The translations under genes were made by a program, and so were the position numbers. This document shows, piece by piece, positions 51,975-60,480 of a stretch of DNA of 64,000 nt. The stretch covers positions 278,501 through 342,500 of the forward strand of contig JACKOW010000001.1 in the NCBI GenBank assembly GCA_024234055.1, read 5' to 3'. This DNA is from Rhodanobacteraceae bacterium. GTDB taxonomy: Bacteria > Pseudomonadota > Gammaproteobacteria > Xanthomonadales > SZUA-5. Position 1 is the stretch's first letter. Every line of letters begins with the position of its first letter. Below the pieces are notes generated by a model. The model ran no database searches, was not told the DNA's origin, and worked only from the letters and a program-made list of their open reading frames with translations.

Positions 51975-53129
51975 GTGACTGAGGCCGCTGAACGCTGGCG
52001 ATTTGGCTATCGCCTAAGCCTGGCGCCGCGACAGGCGGCGGATTTGTTGAGCCGCCGGACCCAGCTGATCGAAGACCTGATCGGCTTCAGGCTCGGGCGC
52101 AGCGATGGCGCGCCCCTGTTCGTGCCGGCTTTGAGTGCGGTGTTCGTGGGTGCGCTCGACGGCGGGCGGTTGTTGCACCAGATTCGGCGTCGCGCCCTGC
52201 GCGTGGATCGTCCCGAGAGCGTTGGCCATCTTGCTCAGAGCGCTGACTGTGTGCCTTCCGATCCAGGCCCCCGCGTGCTGGCGCCGCAGGCGCTGGGTCT
52301 GAACCCCGACCGGCCGGCAGGAGACGGCGTGCGCGTTGCCGTGCTCGACAGTGGGGTGGATCTCGGGCACCCCGATTTCGGCGGTGACCGGATTGCCGGC
52401 AGCATTGCGCTGGTGGGATCCGGTACCGTCCAGGATGGCAGCGCTGACAGCCATGGCACCGCCAGCGCCGGCATCGTCGCCGGGCCCCGTCGCCCCTTTG
52501 ATGGCGGTTGCCGCTATGGCGTGGCTGCCGATGCGCGCTTGCTGATCGCCAAGGTCATTGAAGACAGTGGTCGCAGCGACAGTTTTGCGGTGGAATTGGC
52601 ATGCGCATGGGCACTGGCCCAGGGCGCCGACATCATTTCCCTGAGCCTGGGATTCGATCGTGCCCGGGATGCAGCGCCGAGCGTGCTGTCGCGCTCGCTC
52701 TCGCGGCTGTCGCGCAAGCACCGGGTGCTGATCGTCGCCGCCGCCGGCAATGGCGACCGGCAGCGAGACGGCATCAAGAATCCGGCAGCGGGTGCCCAGG
52801 TGTTGGCCATCGGTGCCCTCGATCTGGCCGGCAGGGTGCGCCGTGACTCGCTGGGGGGCGACGCCGGAGCCGAGGTTTTCTGCGTGGCTCCCGGATCCAA
52901 TGTGGTGTCCCCCCGACGCGAAGCCAATCCAGCTGCGCCGGTGGGAGCCAGGCACTTCTTCAATGGCACGTCCGCCGCCGCCCCGGTAGTGGCCGGGCTT
53001 GCGGCGGTGATCCGCGCGGAGCAACCCGGCTGTTGTGCCGAGATGTTGGCGCTGGAACTTGCCCGTCGCTGCCGATTGCCGCCAGACGCCGATCCGACCG
53101 TCTACGGTCATGGGGTGGTGCGCGCCTGA
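51975..53129 (+). CDS. Subtilisin-like serine peptidase (S8) without signal peptide
   Basis: A 384-residue protein starting at GTG 51975. The S8 triad is complete: Asp125 in VAVLDSGVDLGHPDF, His160 in SHGTASAGIVAG, Ser333 in NGTSAAAPVVAGLAAV, and the oxyanion Asn in IVAAAGNGDRQ. Residues 1-115 may be a pro-region or binding domain (WRFGYRLSLAPRQAADLL). No secretion signal is visible, so it is either cytoplasmic or exported unusually. It is divergent from the CHAT/secreted-protein pair, with 147 bases between. Two peptidase types back to back may belong to one regulated unit. Confidence 0.88.
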   Translation: MTEAAERWRFGYRLSLAPRQAADLLSRRTQLIEDLIGFRLGRSDGAPLFVPALSAVFVGALDGGRLLHQIRRRALRVDRPESVGHLAQSADCVPSDPGPRVLAPQALGLNPDRPAGDGVRVAVLDSGVDLGHPDFGGDRIAGSIALVGSGTVQDGSADSHGTASAGIVAGPRRPFDGGCRYGVAADARLLIAKVIEDSGRSDSFAVELACAWALAQGADIISLSLGFDRARDAAPSVLSRSLSRLSRKHRVLIVAAAGNGDRQRDGIKNPAAGAQVLAIGALDLAGRVRRDSLGGDAGAEVFCVAPGSNVVSPRREANPAAPVGARHFFNGTSAAAPVVAGLAAVIRAEQPGCCAEMLALELARRCRLPPDADPTVYGHGVVRA

Positions 53130-53318
53130 AGCCTGCGCAGTGCTGCAGATCAGCGCGTCGCGCGCATCGTTGTAACGGTCCAGCAGCTCGATCAGGGGCT
53201 CCTGCGTCAACAGCCAGGCTTCAAACCAGGCGCTGGTTTCGGCATCCAGATCACCGTTGAGATAACCCATCAACAGCTGCCGCTGGCTGAGGGATGACGG
53301 TGGCAGGGGCAAGGCCAT
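53118..53318 (-). other. Possible start of a small gene running antisense into the peptidase
   Basis: MALPLPPSSLSQRQLLMGYL then NGDLDAETSAWFEAWLLTQE, PLIELLDRYNDARDALIC looks like real protein: a short helical segment like the N-terminus of anti-sigma or sigma-associated proteins. It starts 59 bases after the ECF sigma stop on the same strand. No stop occurs before the end of the convergent peptidase, and the frame runs on in its antisense for ~1.1 kb. A frameshift or sequence error near 53118-53130, or a truncated gene, would explain it. Confidence 0.4.
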
Positions 53319-53376
53319 GGCACGCTCCAACTGATGTTCCAGGGATCAGTCAGGAGGCGCCAGCGCGACCTTTGTC

Positions 53377-53985
53377 TCAGCGCAGATTGTGCATGCCCAC
53401 CCGGTGCAGGGCTTCGCGCAAGCGTTGTCGTGCCCTGTGCACCACCCGGTGAAAATGGCCTTCGTCGATGCCCAGCGCCCGGCACACGCGCTGCCGGTCC
53501 TGGTCATGCAGGTAGAAGCGCCGCAGCACTTCGCGATCCCGTTCTACCGGCAACTCGTCAATGAGCTCGCGGATGACCTGTTGCAGCTGATCGCGATGGG
53601 TCTGCAGCTCAGGGTCAGCATCGCGACTGTGGGCCTCGTCGATGGCTGAGGGCAGAGCCCCGGTTCCGCAGCGCCGATAGTGCGCCGCACAGGCGTGGCG
53701 TATCGACACCCGCAGATAGTGCGGCAGGGCCTGCAGGTCGTGGATGGCGCCCGCACGCAATCGACCCAGCAACTGGGTCAGGATGTCCTGGGTGATGTCA
53801 TCGACCTGGGATTCTCCCGGTCTGCAGTGGTGTCGCACCACGGCCCGCACGCCGCGGGCGTAGTTGCTGATCAGTTCCGCCTCAGCCTCGCGATCGCCGT
53901 TCTGGATGCGCTCGACCAGTGCCGCAAGGCCCTGCCCTTGCACCGATCCTGGCGATACCGGGGAGGACACGCGCGCGGTCTCCAC
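53377..53985 (-). CDS. ECF-type RNA polymerase sigma factor
   Basis: A 202-residue protein. Region 2 shows LVERIQNGDREAEAELISNY, VDDITQDILTQLLGRLRAGA and LPHYLRVSIRHACAAHYRR. Region 4 shows LPVERDREVLRRFYLHDQDRQRVCRALGIDEGHFHRVVHRARQRLRE. It is a different ECF group from the kinase-linked one at 40643. No classic zinc-finger anti-sigma factor is adjacent, only the short open frame at 53118-53318. Probable targets are the CHAT/subtilase genes nearby (inference from position). Confidence 0.88.
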   Translation of the reverse strand: METARVSSPVSPGSVQGQGLAALVERIQNGDREAEAELISNYARGVRAVVRHHCRPGESQVDDITQDILTQLLGRLRAGAIHDLQALPHYLRVSIRHACAAHYRRCGTGALPSAIDEAHSRDADPELQTHRDQLQQVIRELIDELPVERDREVLRRFYLHDQDRQRVCRALGIDEGHFHRVVHRARQRLREALHRVGMHNLR

Positions 53986-54175
53986 AACGTTGAGTCACGA
54001 TTACGCTATCACAGCGCCGTGCGAGTGGCGCGTCTTGCTGAGCGTCAGCCACGGCGCCGGCCGATGATTTCGACACCGCGCTCGCGACACAGTCGCGGTC
54101 TGCCGATCTTGCCGCCCCCGTGCTCGGAAACGCGCATGGCCCGAACAGCAGGCCATGCGCAGTCCAGCCCGCGAG

Positions 54176-54409
54176 CTATTTCTTCTTGGTTGGCTTCTCA
54201 GGCTTGGCTTCGTCGAGGAGGAAAGTCAGGCGCAGAGTCACTCGATAGTCGACGACCTTGCCCTTTTCCACGACCACCTTCTGCTCGGATACCCAGGCGC
54301 CCTGGATGTGCTTGATGGTCTCCGATGCCCGGGCGATGCCAGCAGAGATGGCGTCTTCAAAGCCCTTGGGCGATGACGAGGAGATTTCGATGATCTTGCA
54401 TACGCTCAT
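54176..54409 (-). CDS. Dodecin family flavin-binding protein
   Basis: A 77-residue protein. MSVCKIIEISSSSPKGFEDA followed by ISAGIARASETIKHIQGAWV, then VVEKGKVVDYRVTLRLTFLL is the complete dodecin pattern, with the conserved Trp in GAWV that stacks on flavin. Dodecins form hollow 12-mers storing riboflavin or FMN. The C-terminus has an extra Lys-rich tail. AGGAG lies nine bases before ATG 54409. It stands alone. About 190 bases upstream toward the sigma gene hold nothing recognised. Confidence 0.92.
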   Translation of the reverse strand: MSVCKIIEISSSSPKGFEDAISAGIARASETIKHIQGAWVSEQKVVVEKGKVVDYRVTLRLTFLLDEAKPEKPTKKK

Positions 54410-54549
54410 GTGCAGCTCCTTGCTTCGTGGAACAAGGGTTGTGACCGCCAGCGGGCACAACCCGGGGGATACGTACGCTCACCCGCTCTTCGAACCGGGT
54501 CATGGGAGTTGGGCTCATTGTAGCCACAACCTGGAGCCCGAGCGGGCGG

Positions 54550-56973
54550 TCAATCCCGGCGACGCAGATTCAGCAGCTTCGGATCGCGACCGCAGGCGCC
54601 CTCGATCTGCACGCTGACGGTGCCGTCGTTGTTGTCCTCGCTGAGCTCGTCGACCCTGTTCTGCGGATCGATGCGAGCGCGCAGGCGGTGCTGTCCCGCC
54701 GGGATCGACAGCGTCACCACGCCATCGAATTGCGCCCCTGCTGCGAGTGCCGGAAGCGCCTGATCCTGCGTCCGTCCTTCGATCATGAATTCGATCTGGG
54801 TTGCCGCGCTGGCCGCCGAACCGCGGTTGATCACGCTGTATTCCAGCCTTAGCGAGCAATTGCCGCTGCGATCGATTGCCAGGGCACTGCCCGCCAATGG
54901 CACCGCGCTTTGCCAGGCCTGAGTGCTGCCGGCAAATTTCGGCCCCGCGCCCAGTTGCAGATCGGGCGCGGCGCGCATCTGGCGCCGTGGATCCAGGCGC
55001 GGCTGGATGCGCTCAGGAGGGCTTTCGTCGCGAGGACGTCTGGGGAGCGGCACCTGCTGCTGACCCAGAGCGCCCTGCGGTAGTTCGAGGGCACCGACGT
55101 AGCAGGGCGCGTCCACGCCCCAGAAATTCGGATCGGGTTGGCAATGTGGCAGTCGTGCGCCAGGCAGGCGTTCGTCCAGTTCCAGAATGACGCCGGTGTT
55201 GTTGCAACTGATGGCCAGCGGATCACGGGTGGCCTTGCAGTTGATCATTCGCACTGAGGCCGCGGTATTCGGCTGGCGCAGGCGCATTTCACCAGCCGGG
55301 CCGGCGGGCGCACGATTCAGGGCATCGAGAATGCGATCAACCTCGGACAGCGCCTGGGCGTAGGCAGGCGTTTGCTGGTAGCGACAGCTGAGCCCGGTCT
55401 GCGCGTACTGGCCGAACTGGCGGGCCTTGGCGAGCTCGTTCTCGCAGCGTGATTGCAGCCATGGGCGCAGACAGACGATCTCTCCTGCCTGGGTACGTCC
55501 GCAGCGCTCGCGACCGCCCAGCTGCTCCACGATCTTGCCAGCGAGTTCGACATCCGCCTGGCGCTGATCGAAGCTGCAGCGCTTTTCGGGATGGGCAGCG
55601 GCCAGAGCGTCCAGACACTGCTGGTAACCGCGGTAGTCCGCGCAGGCCAGCTTGGCGCCGTCGCTGCTTTTCCATCCGGCTGGCACGACGCAGGCACCCG
55701 ATTGCACCAATGTCTTGACGCTGGATTCGACCTTGATGCGCGCTGCCAGCAAGTCGGTGGCGAACTGCTGGCCGATCCGTTCGCAGCGATCCTCCCAGAC
55801 CGAGGGCTGCGGCACCTGTCGCAGCTGCCGATGGGTGCATTGCTGGTAGAGCCCCTGCAGACCTTGGTTCCAGGGTCCGCCCATCTGGTTGGCCATGTCG
55901 CGGATGGCCGTGCATTGACGCGGATCGGGCTCTGGAAAGGGAAACTTGGCGCGCAAGTCCACTTCGCAGCCGTTCACTACCAAAGGCCGGTGGGCCGCCA
56001 GGGTGTCGCCCTTGCCATGGTCGGTGACCGCCCAGACGTCGGCCAGTGGCAGGGCCACGGCTCTGCGGTAGGCTTCAGGCGCCTGGCGCATGGCTTGCAC
56101 AAAGACCCCGACCTCCCGCGAAAAGCGATCGCGCATGTCGTCACAGACCTGCTGGGCGTGGTCCTGACTCATCGTGTGGGAATCGAAATAATCCTCGCAA
56201 GGGTCGCGCACTTCCTTCAGCAGCCCGCCCCATCCGGGCTGACCCCGCAACTGGATCAGCGTGCCGGTGTGGTACCAGGGTTTCCAGTACAGGGCGTAGT
56301 AGGTTTCCACCGGCATGTGCTTGCTCTGGCCGGAGATCCATTCACCGACGGCGGTCGCCGATCCCCAGACCGCATTGGCCGCGTCGGCGACGGCCTGCAC
56401 GGCACCGCCCAGTACCTGGCCGAGCACACTGCAGACAGCGTCCTTGCCCGGGATGGAGGAGGGCATCAGGTCACAGGCGAGGGTCGGGCCGGTCATCGTT
56501 GCCACCATCAACCAGTCATCCAGATTGCCGGACTTGACCGCCACCAGCACCTGACGCACGACCGGCTTGGCCTTCTTCGCCACCTTGACCATCAGCCCGG
56601 AGCAGATGAATTCCTTGACCGCACCGCCGGCCGGAATGCCGGCATTGCACGCCACCTGGGTGAGCACATCGGTGCCGGTGAGCTCCAGCACCAGCAGCCA
56701 GTCGCTGGCGCGGGCGGCCTTGATCAGATCGACCACCAGCTTGATCTTGGGATCACTCGCGCCCACGTAGGCACTGCCCTCATCGAGGCAATACTGCGGC
56801 GAGTGCTCGATCACGCATTGCACCAGCGGCTTGGCATCGACAATGCCCTGATCGATCAGTTGAGCGTGATGCAGGATCTGCAGCACCGTATCCAGCGTGT
56901 CGGCGCGTGCCGTTGGCGAAGCCAGGCCCATCAGCAGAGCGAAGAAGACGATCCAGAGCCGAGTGCGGTGCAT
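54550..56973 (-). CDS. Large secreted protein with C-terminal CARDB domain
   Basis: An 807-residue exported protein, with signal peptide MHRTRLWIVFFALLMGLASP ending TARA. Residues ~30-200 are helical and hydrophobic in parts (DWLLVLELTGTDVLTQVAC, VLGGAVQAVADAANAVWGSA), recalling pore-like or membrane-interacting regions. The middle contains about 20 cysteines, suggesting many disulphides. Residues ~690-795 form a CARDB/Ig-like fold (LRLEYSVINRGSAASAATQI, IDPQNRVDELSEDNNDGTVS). This adhesion module ends in 'vdE..E.NN'. The overall role is unknown; possible adhesin or secreted effector. Confidence 0.75.
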   Translation of the reverse strand: MHRTRLWIVFFALLMGLASPTARADTLDTVLQILHHAQLIDQGIVDAKPLVQCVIEHSPQYCLDEGSAYVGASDPKIKLVVDLIKAARASDWLLVLELTGTDVLTQVACNAGIPAGGAVKEFICSGLMVKVAKKAKPVVRQVLVAVKSGNLDDWLMVATMTGPTLACDLMPSSIPGKDAVCSVLGQVLGGAVQAVADAANAVWGSATAVGEWISGQSKHMPVETYYALYWKPWYHTGTLIQLRGQPGWGGLLKEVRDPCEDYFDSHTMSQDHAQQVCDDMRDRFSREVGVFVQAMRQAPEAYRRAVALPLADVWAVTDHGKGDTLAAHRPLVVNGCEVDLRAKFPFPEPDPRQCTAIRDMANQMGGPWNQGLQGLYQQCTHRQLRQVPQPSVWEDRCERIGQQFATDLLAARIKVESSVKTLVQSGACVVPAGWKSSDGAKLACADYRGYQQCLDALAAAHPEKRCSFDQRQADVELAGKIVEQLGGRERCGRTQAGEIVCLRPWLQSRCENELAKARQFGQYAQTGLSCRYQQTPAYAQALSEVDRILDALNRAPAGPAGEMRLRQPNTAASVRMINCKATRDPLAISCNNTGVILELDERLPGARLPHCQPDPNFWGVDAPCYVGALELPQGALGQQQVPLPRRPRDESPPERIQPRLDPRRQMRAAPDLQLGAGPKFAGSTQAWQSAVPLAGSALAIDRSGNCSLRLEYSVINRGSAASAATQIEFMIEGRTQDQALPALAAGAQFDGVVTLSIPAGQHRLRARIDPQNRVDELSEDNNDGTVSVQIEGACGRDPKLLNLRRRD

Positions 56974-57202
56974 GGCCCACTCCTAGAGACTTTGATTTCT
57001 CCAGCCTATTCCCGCGCTCCTGCGGCGCCTTGATCTGGATCAGGGGGTGTGGCTGCGGGCCATCAATCGCCGGGGTATCGGCGTCACTGATCTGCCATTC
57101 AGCAACCAGGCCGGACTTGAGGCGACGAGACAGAGTCGACCGGCGTCGCCGCTTTCGATATCTTGCCCGCCCCGCAATTCCTGGCAGGACGGGTTTGCAG
57201 CG

Positions 57203-57697
57203 ATGGATTCCGGATGGACTGAACAACTTGGACGATCCAGCAATACCGATCTTTTTCGGCTGCGTTCGGCGATCGATCGCATGCTGGAAGATCCAAAGCG
57301 AATCCTCAGCACCAGAAAGCTGCTGAATCTGGGACAGACAGTGCGTTTCGTGGACTGGCGCACCGGTGAGTGGCGCGCCGGGACGGTTCTAGCCTTTCGT
57401 GACCGTGAACTCACGGTGCGCGATACGGCAGGATTGCACTGGAAACTTCCGTACGTGGCGATCGAGCCGCCGTCGGAAACGGCCGAAATCGCGGCGATGC
57501 TGGAATCGGCACCCGAGAGTCCGCGGATGGGGCGCGAAGACTTTGCGCCTGGAGACCGCGTCTCCTTCACCGACAAGTACCTTCGGACTCAGGTGGGGAC
57601 GGTGCTGCGCATCAATCGGCGTACGGCCACGATTGTCTGTGACGATGGCGAGTGGCGGGTCGGCTTTTCACTGCTGCGCCACCTCATCGATCTCTGA
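57203..57697 (+). CDS. Small protein with two SH3/KOW-like repeats, unknown
   Basis: A 164-residue protein starting MDSGWTEQLGRSSNTDLFRL. Two similar beta-barrel-like units are visible: GQTVRFVDWRTGEWRAGTVL (about 48-90) and GDRVSFTDKYLRTQVGTVLR (about 118-160). Each has the 'G..V.f.d......GtVl.i..r..tv.d..g.w.v' pattern of KOW/Tudor/SH3-like folds. It may bind nucleic acid or protein. It is convergent with the HExxH gene, and the ends overlap by 14 bases. The longer frame upstream (from 57047) lacks a better start. Confidence 0.6.
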   Translation: MDSGWTEQLGRSSNTDLFRLRSAIDRMLEDPKRILSTRKLLNLGQTVRFVDWRTGEWRAGTVLAFRDRELTVRDTAGLHWKLPYVAIEPPSETAEIAAMLESAPESPRMGREDFAPGDRVSFTDKYLRTQVGTVLRINRRTATIVCDDGEWRVGFSLLRHLIDL

Positions 57698-58211
57698 GGC
57701 TGCCGCGTACCTGGTAGCGGCAGCGCCCGGTGGCATCCAGCAACTGCTGGTCGAGCAGCCAGCCTCGGGCGTCCTCGGCGTCCTGTTCGAACCAGGCGGC
57801 GGCCGAACCCAGCCGGAAACTGTAGCCCCAGGCATCCATGTCGGCGAGTGCGCGGTCCCGGCCAAAGCCGGGTATATCGTCGGCGAGCACGATCTGCAGG
57901 TAACAGGTGGCGCCTTCCTCGGCTTCGGTGTCGGCTGCGTCGGTATGCACCGTGGCCCGTCGTTCGGGGGTGCAGGTGATCCAGTGGCAAGCCTCATGCA
58001 GGATCGAATGCAGCGGGGTGTCGGGGCGAGCGTAGAGCTGGTCTCCGATCAGCCCGGCTTCGCACTCGCCCCAGTAGCTGCCCGGGATTTCGGCGTCATC
58101 GGCCAATACCGACACTTGCAGGCCGAAGCGCGACAGCAGCGCTGCCACGGAACGGGTATCGATGTCGCGCAAGCGCAGGACGGCGGGTTCGGGAGAATCG
58201 GACAGGGTCAT
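57684..58211 (-). CDS. Putative zinc-metallopeptidase-like protein (HExxH)
   Basis: A 175-residue soluble protein. LHSILHEACHWITC contains HEACH (His72, Glu73, His76), an HExxH zinc motif, preceded by a beta region (ECEAGLIGDQLYARPDTP). Downstream EEGATCYLQIVL offers a candidate third ligand (Glu about 96-97). It is probably a short peptidase-like or metal-dependent protein of the kind annotated 'hypothetical' in Lysobacterales; activity is unproven. I chose ATG 58211; the frame upstream reads through REP-type DNA. Confidence 0.65.
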   Translation of the reverse strand: MTLSDSPEPAVLRLRDIDTRSVAALLSRFGLQVSVLADDAEIPGSYWGECEAGLIGDQLYARPDTPLHSILHEACHWITCTPERRATVHTDAADTEAEEGATCYLQIVLADDIPGFGRDRALADMDAWGYSFRLGSAAAWFEQDAEDARGWLLDQQLLDATGRCRYQVRGSLRDR

Positions 58212-58254
58212 GGGCAGCAGCAATGGTACAAGGGCGCGGCACAGGGGTTGAGCG

Positions 58255-58441
58255 GGTTCGCAGCCATGGCGCAATCCGGCGCTCCACCCGCAAGGCGCTG
58301 GATTGCTTCGCTGCGCTCTCCATGAGCCCCTATCGCAAATTGTGGATTTGATGTGTTCATTTGCAGGAGCGCCCTTGCGGCGCGACCGCTGCTTCGGACG
58401 TGCGGCTTGGCGGTCGCGACGCGAGGTCGCTCCTACAGGCA
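58255..58441. repeat. Composite of REP-like families C and D
   Basis: A family C unit (58255-58326: GGCGCAATCCGGCGC, GCGCTGGATTGCTTCGCTGC) is followed about 35 bases later by a family D unit (58361-58441: GCAGGAGCGCCCTTGCGGCG ... GTCGCTCCTACAGGC). The same C-then-D order, with similar spacer words, occurs at 13854-14087. Confidence 0.85.
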
Positions 58442-58517
58442 AGCTTGCGGTTCATGGCCCGTGCGCAGTGACGGGCTGAAACACGCGGCTCGCAATGACG
58501 CCGTTCTGTGCTTTCAT

Positions 58518-58566
58518 CCCGAGTCCCGAGTCCCGAGTCCCGAGTCCCGAGTCCCGAGTCCCGAGT
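58518..58566. repeat. 7-bp tandem repeat (CCCGAGT)7
   Basis: Seven perfect copies of CCCGAGT. It lies downstream of minE, with an ACAACCCACAACCCACAACC run next to it. Too short and spacer-free for a CRISPR array. Confidence 0.95.
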
Positions 58567-58595
58567 CCCCACAACCCACAACCCACAACCAGCTA

Positions 58596-58850
58596 CTACT
58601 CCTTGTCCGGCAGGGTCACCGACAGTTCCAGCACTTCCTGGTCGCCTTCGCGCTGGACGTTGACCATGACCGCATCGGGGTCGACATTGACGTACTTGCG
58701 GATGACCTCCAGCAGCTCTCGCTTGAGCAGTGGCAGGTAGTCGGGTGCCGAATCGACGCCGCGCTCTTGCGCCACAATGATCAGCAGGCGTTCCTTGGCC
58801 AGCTTAGCGGTGTTCTTGGGGCGACTCTTGAACAGATCGAACAATCCCAT
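58596..58850 (-). CDS. minE: Cell division topological specificity factor MinE
   Basis: An 84-residue protein, MGLFDLFKSRPKNTAKLAKE then RLLIIVAQERG, with the N-terminal membrane-targeting helix and the MinD-binding segment. The C-terminal dimer domain includes YLPLLKRELLEVIRKYVNVD, and VNVQREGDQEVLELSVTLPD is the final strand region. MinE displaces MinC-MinD from the membrane so the division inhibitor oscillates to the poles. GAGGAT precedes the ATG. It lies two bases after minD in the GNAT-minC-minD-minE operon. Confidence 0.97.
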   Translation of the reverse strand: MGLFDLFKSRPKNTAKLAKERLLIIVAQERGVDSAPDYLPLLKRELLEVIRKYVNVDPDAVMVNVQREGDQEVLELSVTLPDKE

Positions 58851-58852
58851 GT

Positions 58853-59662
58853 CTATCCTCCAAAGACGCGTTGGAAGAAGCCCTTGCGCCTGGGCTCCAC
58901 AAAGCGCATTGGACGGTCTTCGCCCAACAACCGCGCTACCGCATCGGCGTAGGCCTGACCGGCCTCCGCCTGTTCATCCAGAATCACCGGCACGCCCGAG
59001 TTCGAGGCCGACAGCACCTCCGGCGCCTCGGGAATCACGCCGATGACCTTGACGCCGAGAATCTCCTCGACATCGGCCACGCTCATCATGTCGCCCTTCT
59101 CGACGCGATCGGCCGAATAGCGGGTCAGCAGCAGATGCTCCTTGATGGCGGTCTGGCCCTGCTCGGCGCGCCTGGACTTGCTCGACATGATGCCGAGCAC
59201 GCGATCGGAGTCGCGCACCGAGGACACCTCCGGGTTGACCACGACCACGGCGCGGTCGGCAAAGTACATGGCGTAGAAGGCGCCCCGTTCGATGCCGGCC
59301 GGTGAGTCGCAGATGACGATGTCGAACATCTCCCGCAGTTCGTCGATGACCTTGGCCACGCCGTCCTGGGTCAGGGCATCCTTGTCCTTGGTCTGCGAGG
59401 CTGCCAGCACCGACAGATTGTCGAAGCGCTTGTCCTTGATCAAGGCCTGTTTCAGGGTGCAGTCGCCGTTGATGACGTTGACGAAGTCGTAGACCACGCG
59501 GCGCTCGCAACCCATGATCAGATCGAGATTGCGCAACCCGATATCGAAGTCGACAACGGCGGTCTTCTTGCCCCGCTTGGCGAAGCCACAGGCCAGACTG
59601 GCGCTGGTGGTGGTCTTGCCGACCCCGCCCTTGCCTGAGGTCACCACGATGATTTCGCCCAA
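58853..59662 (-). CDS. minD: Septum site-determining ATPase MinD
   Basis: A 269-residue ParA/MinD-type ATPase. The deviant Walker A is VVTSGKGGVGKTTTSASLA, with DFDIGLRNLDLIMGCERR and FDIVICDSPAGIERGA following. The C-terminus RKGFFQRVFGG is the amphipathic membrane-targeting helix. I prefer the TTG start at 59662 (giving MGEIIVVTSGKGG, AGGAGAG a few bases upstream) over TTG 59677, because family members begin just before the IIVVTSG strand. It recruits MinC to the membrane and is stimulated by MinE. Confidence 0.96.
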   Translation of the reverse strand: MGEIIVVTSGKGGVGKTTTSASLACGFAKRGKKTAVVDFDIGLRNLDLIMGCERRVVYDFVNVINGDCTLKQALIKDKRFDNLSVLAASQTKDKDALTQDGVAKVIDELREMFDIVICDSPAGIERGAFYAMYFADRAVVVVNPEVSSVRDSDRVLGIMSSKSRRAEQGQTAIKEHLLLTRYSADRVEKGDMMSVADVEEILGVKVIGVIPEAPEVLSASNSGVPVILDEQAEAGQAYADAVARLLGEDRPMRFVEPRRKGFFQRVFGG

Positions 59663-59673
59663 GCTATCTCTCC

Positions 59674-60480
59674 TCAAATGCGTAACGGACGGATCTCAAG
59701 TCGACCCTCGTCCAGGAAAATCTCGACCGCCTTGCCGGCAATATCGCGGCCAGCGGATTCAAATACCTTGAAGTTGCCCGCAATGGAGACTACTTCAGCC
59801 CCGAAACTCAGGCAGTAGACGCGGGCGCGCAGGTCACCCGCGGCGCCGGCCATGGCCTTGCCGCTCAAGCGGCCATAGACATGCACACAACCATCCGCGG
59901 CCACTTCGGCGCCGGCGCTGACCGAGCCGGTGATGATCAGATCACGCCCGCGAGCATAGACTTGCTGGCCGGAGCGGATCGGTCCAGGCAGCACCAGTGG
60001 AGGCTGCAATCCGGGCGGCGGAGCGGGTTTGACGGCCTCCGCTTCGGGCGCTTCAGTCACCTCGACCTCGGGGGCCGGCTCCATCGGCAGCGGCAGCTCG
60101 GCCTGCGCCGACTCGGCTTCCACCACGCGCATGCGCTTGCGATCGACCCCCAGCAGTGGCAGATCCAGCGCGGCTGCAGCTGCTTCGGCACCCGCATTGG
60201 CGGCCAGCGCAATGACCCTGAGGCCAGACTGCTGGACGCGCTTGATCAACTCGCGCAGCAGTCCGTGATCGGCCAGTTGCGACAGGGGGTTGAGGTCCAG
60301 CACCACCGGCGCGCCCTGCAACAGGGCCGGGGCGGAAGCCACGTGTTCACCGAGTTCGGTCTGCAACTGCAACAGGTCCAGATGCCGTATGGCCAGCACC
60401 ATCAAGGAGAACTGCCCCGAGCGCAGTTCGAATGCGGCGCCATCACGCGCGCGGTTGGCGATGTCGCCCCGCCGTGACAT
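59674..60480 (-). CDS. minC: Septum site-determining protein MinC
   Basis: A 268-residue FtsZ-assembly inhibitor. The N-terminal domain (about 15-115) has AAFELRSGQFSLMVLAIRHL and PVVLDLNPLSQLADHGLLRE. An acidic, Pro-rich linker (about 130-165) follows. The C-terminal beta-helix domain has IRSGQQVYARGRDLIITGSV, VHVYGRLSGKAMAGAAGD and ARVYCLSFGAEVVSIAGNFK, typical of the MinD-binding surface. The start overlaps the GNAT stop by ATGA; the stop is 11 bases before minD's preferred start. Confidence 0.96.
   Translation of the reverse strand: MSRRGDIANRARDGAAFELRSGQFSLMVLAIRHLDLLQLQTELGEHVASAPALLQGAPVVLDLNPLSQLADHGLLRELIKRVQQSGLRVIALAANAGAEAAAAALDLPLLGVDRKRMRVVEAESAQAELPLPMEPAPEVEVTEAPEAEAVKPAPPPGLQPPLVLPGPIRSGQQVYARGRDLIITGSVSAGAEVAADGCVHVYGRLSGKAMAGAAGDLRARVYCLSFGAEVVSIAGNFKVFESAGRDIAGKAVEIFLDEGRLEIRPLRI

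Noticed and set aside
58518..58566. Heptamer array near minE
   Set aside because: Simple tandem repeat with no spacers; a slippage product.
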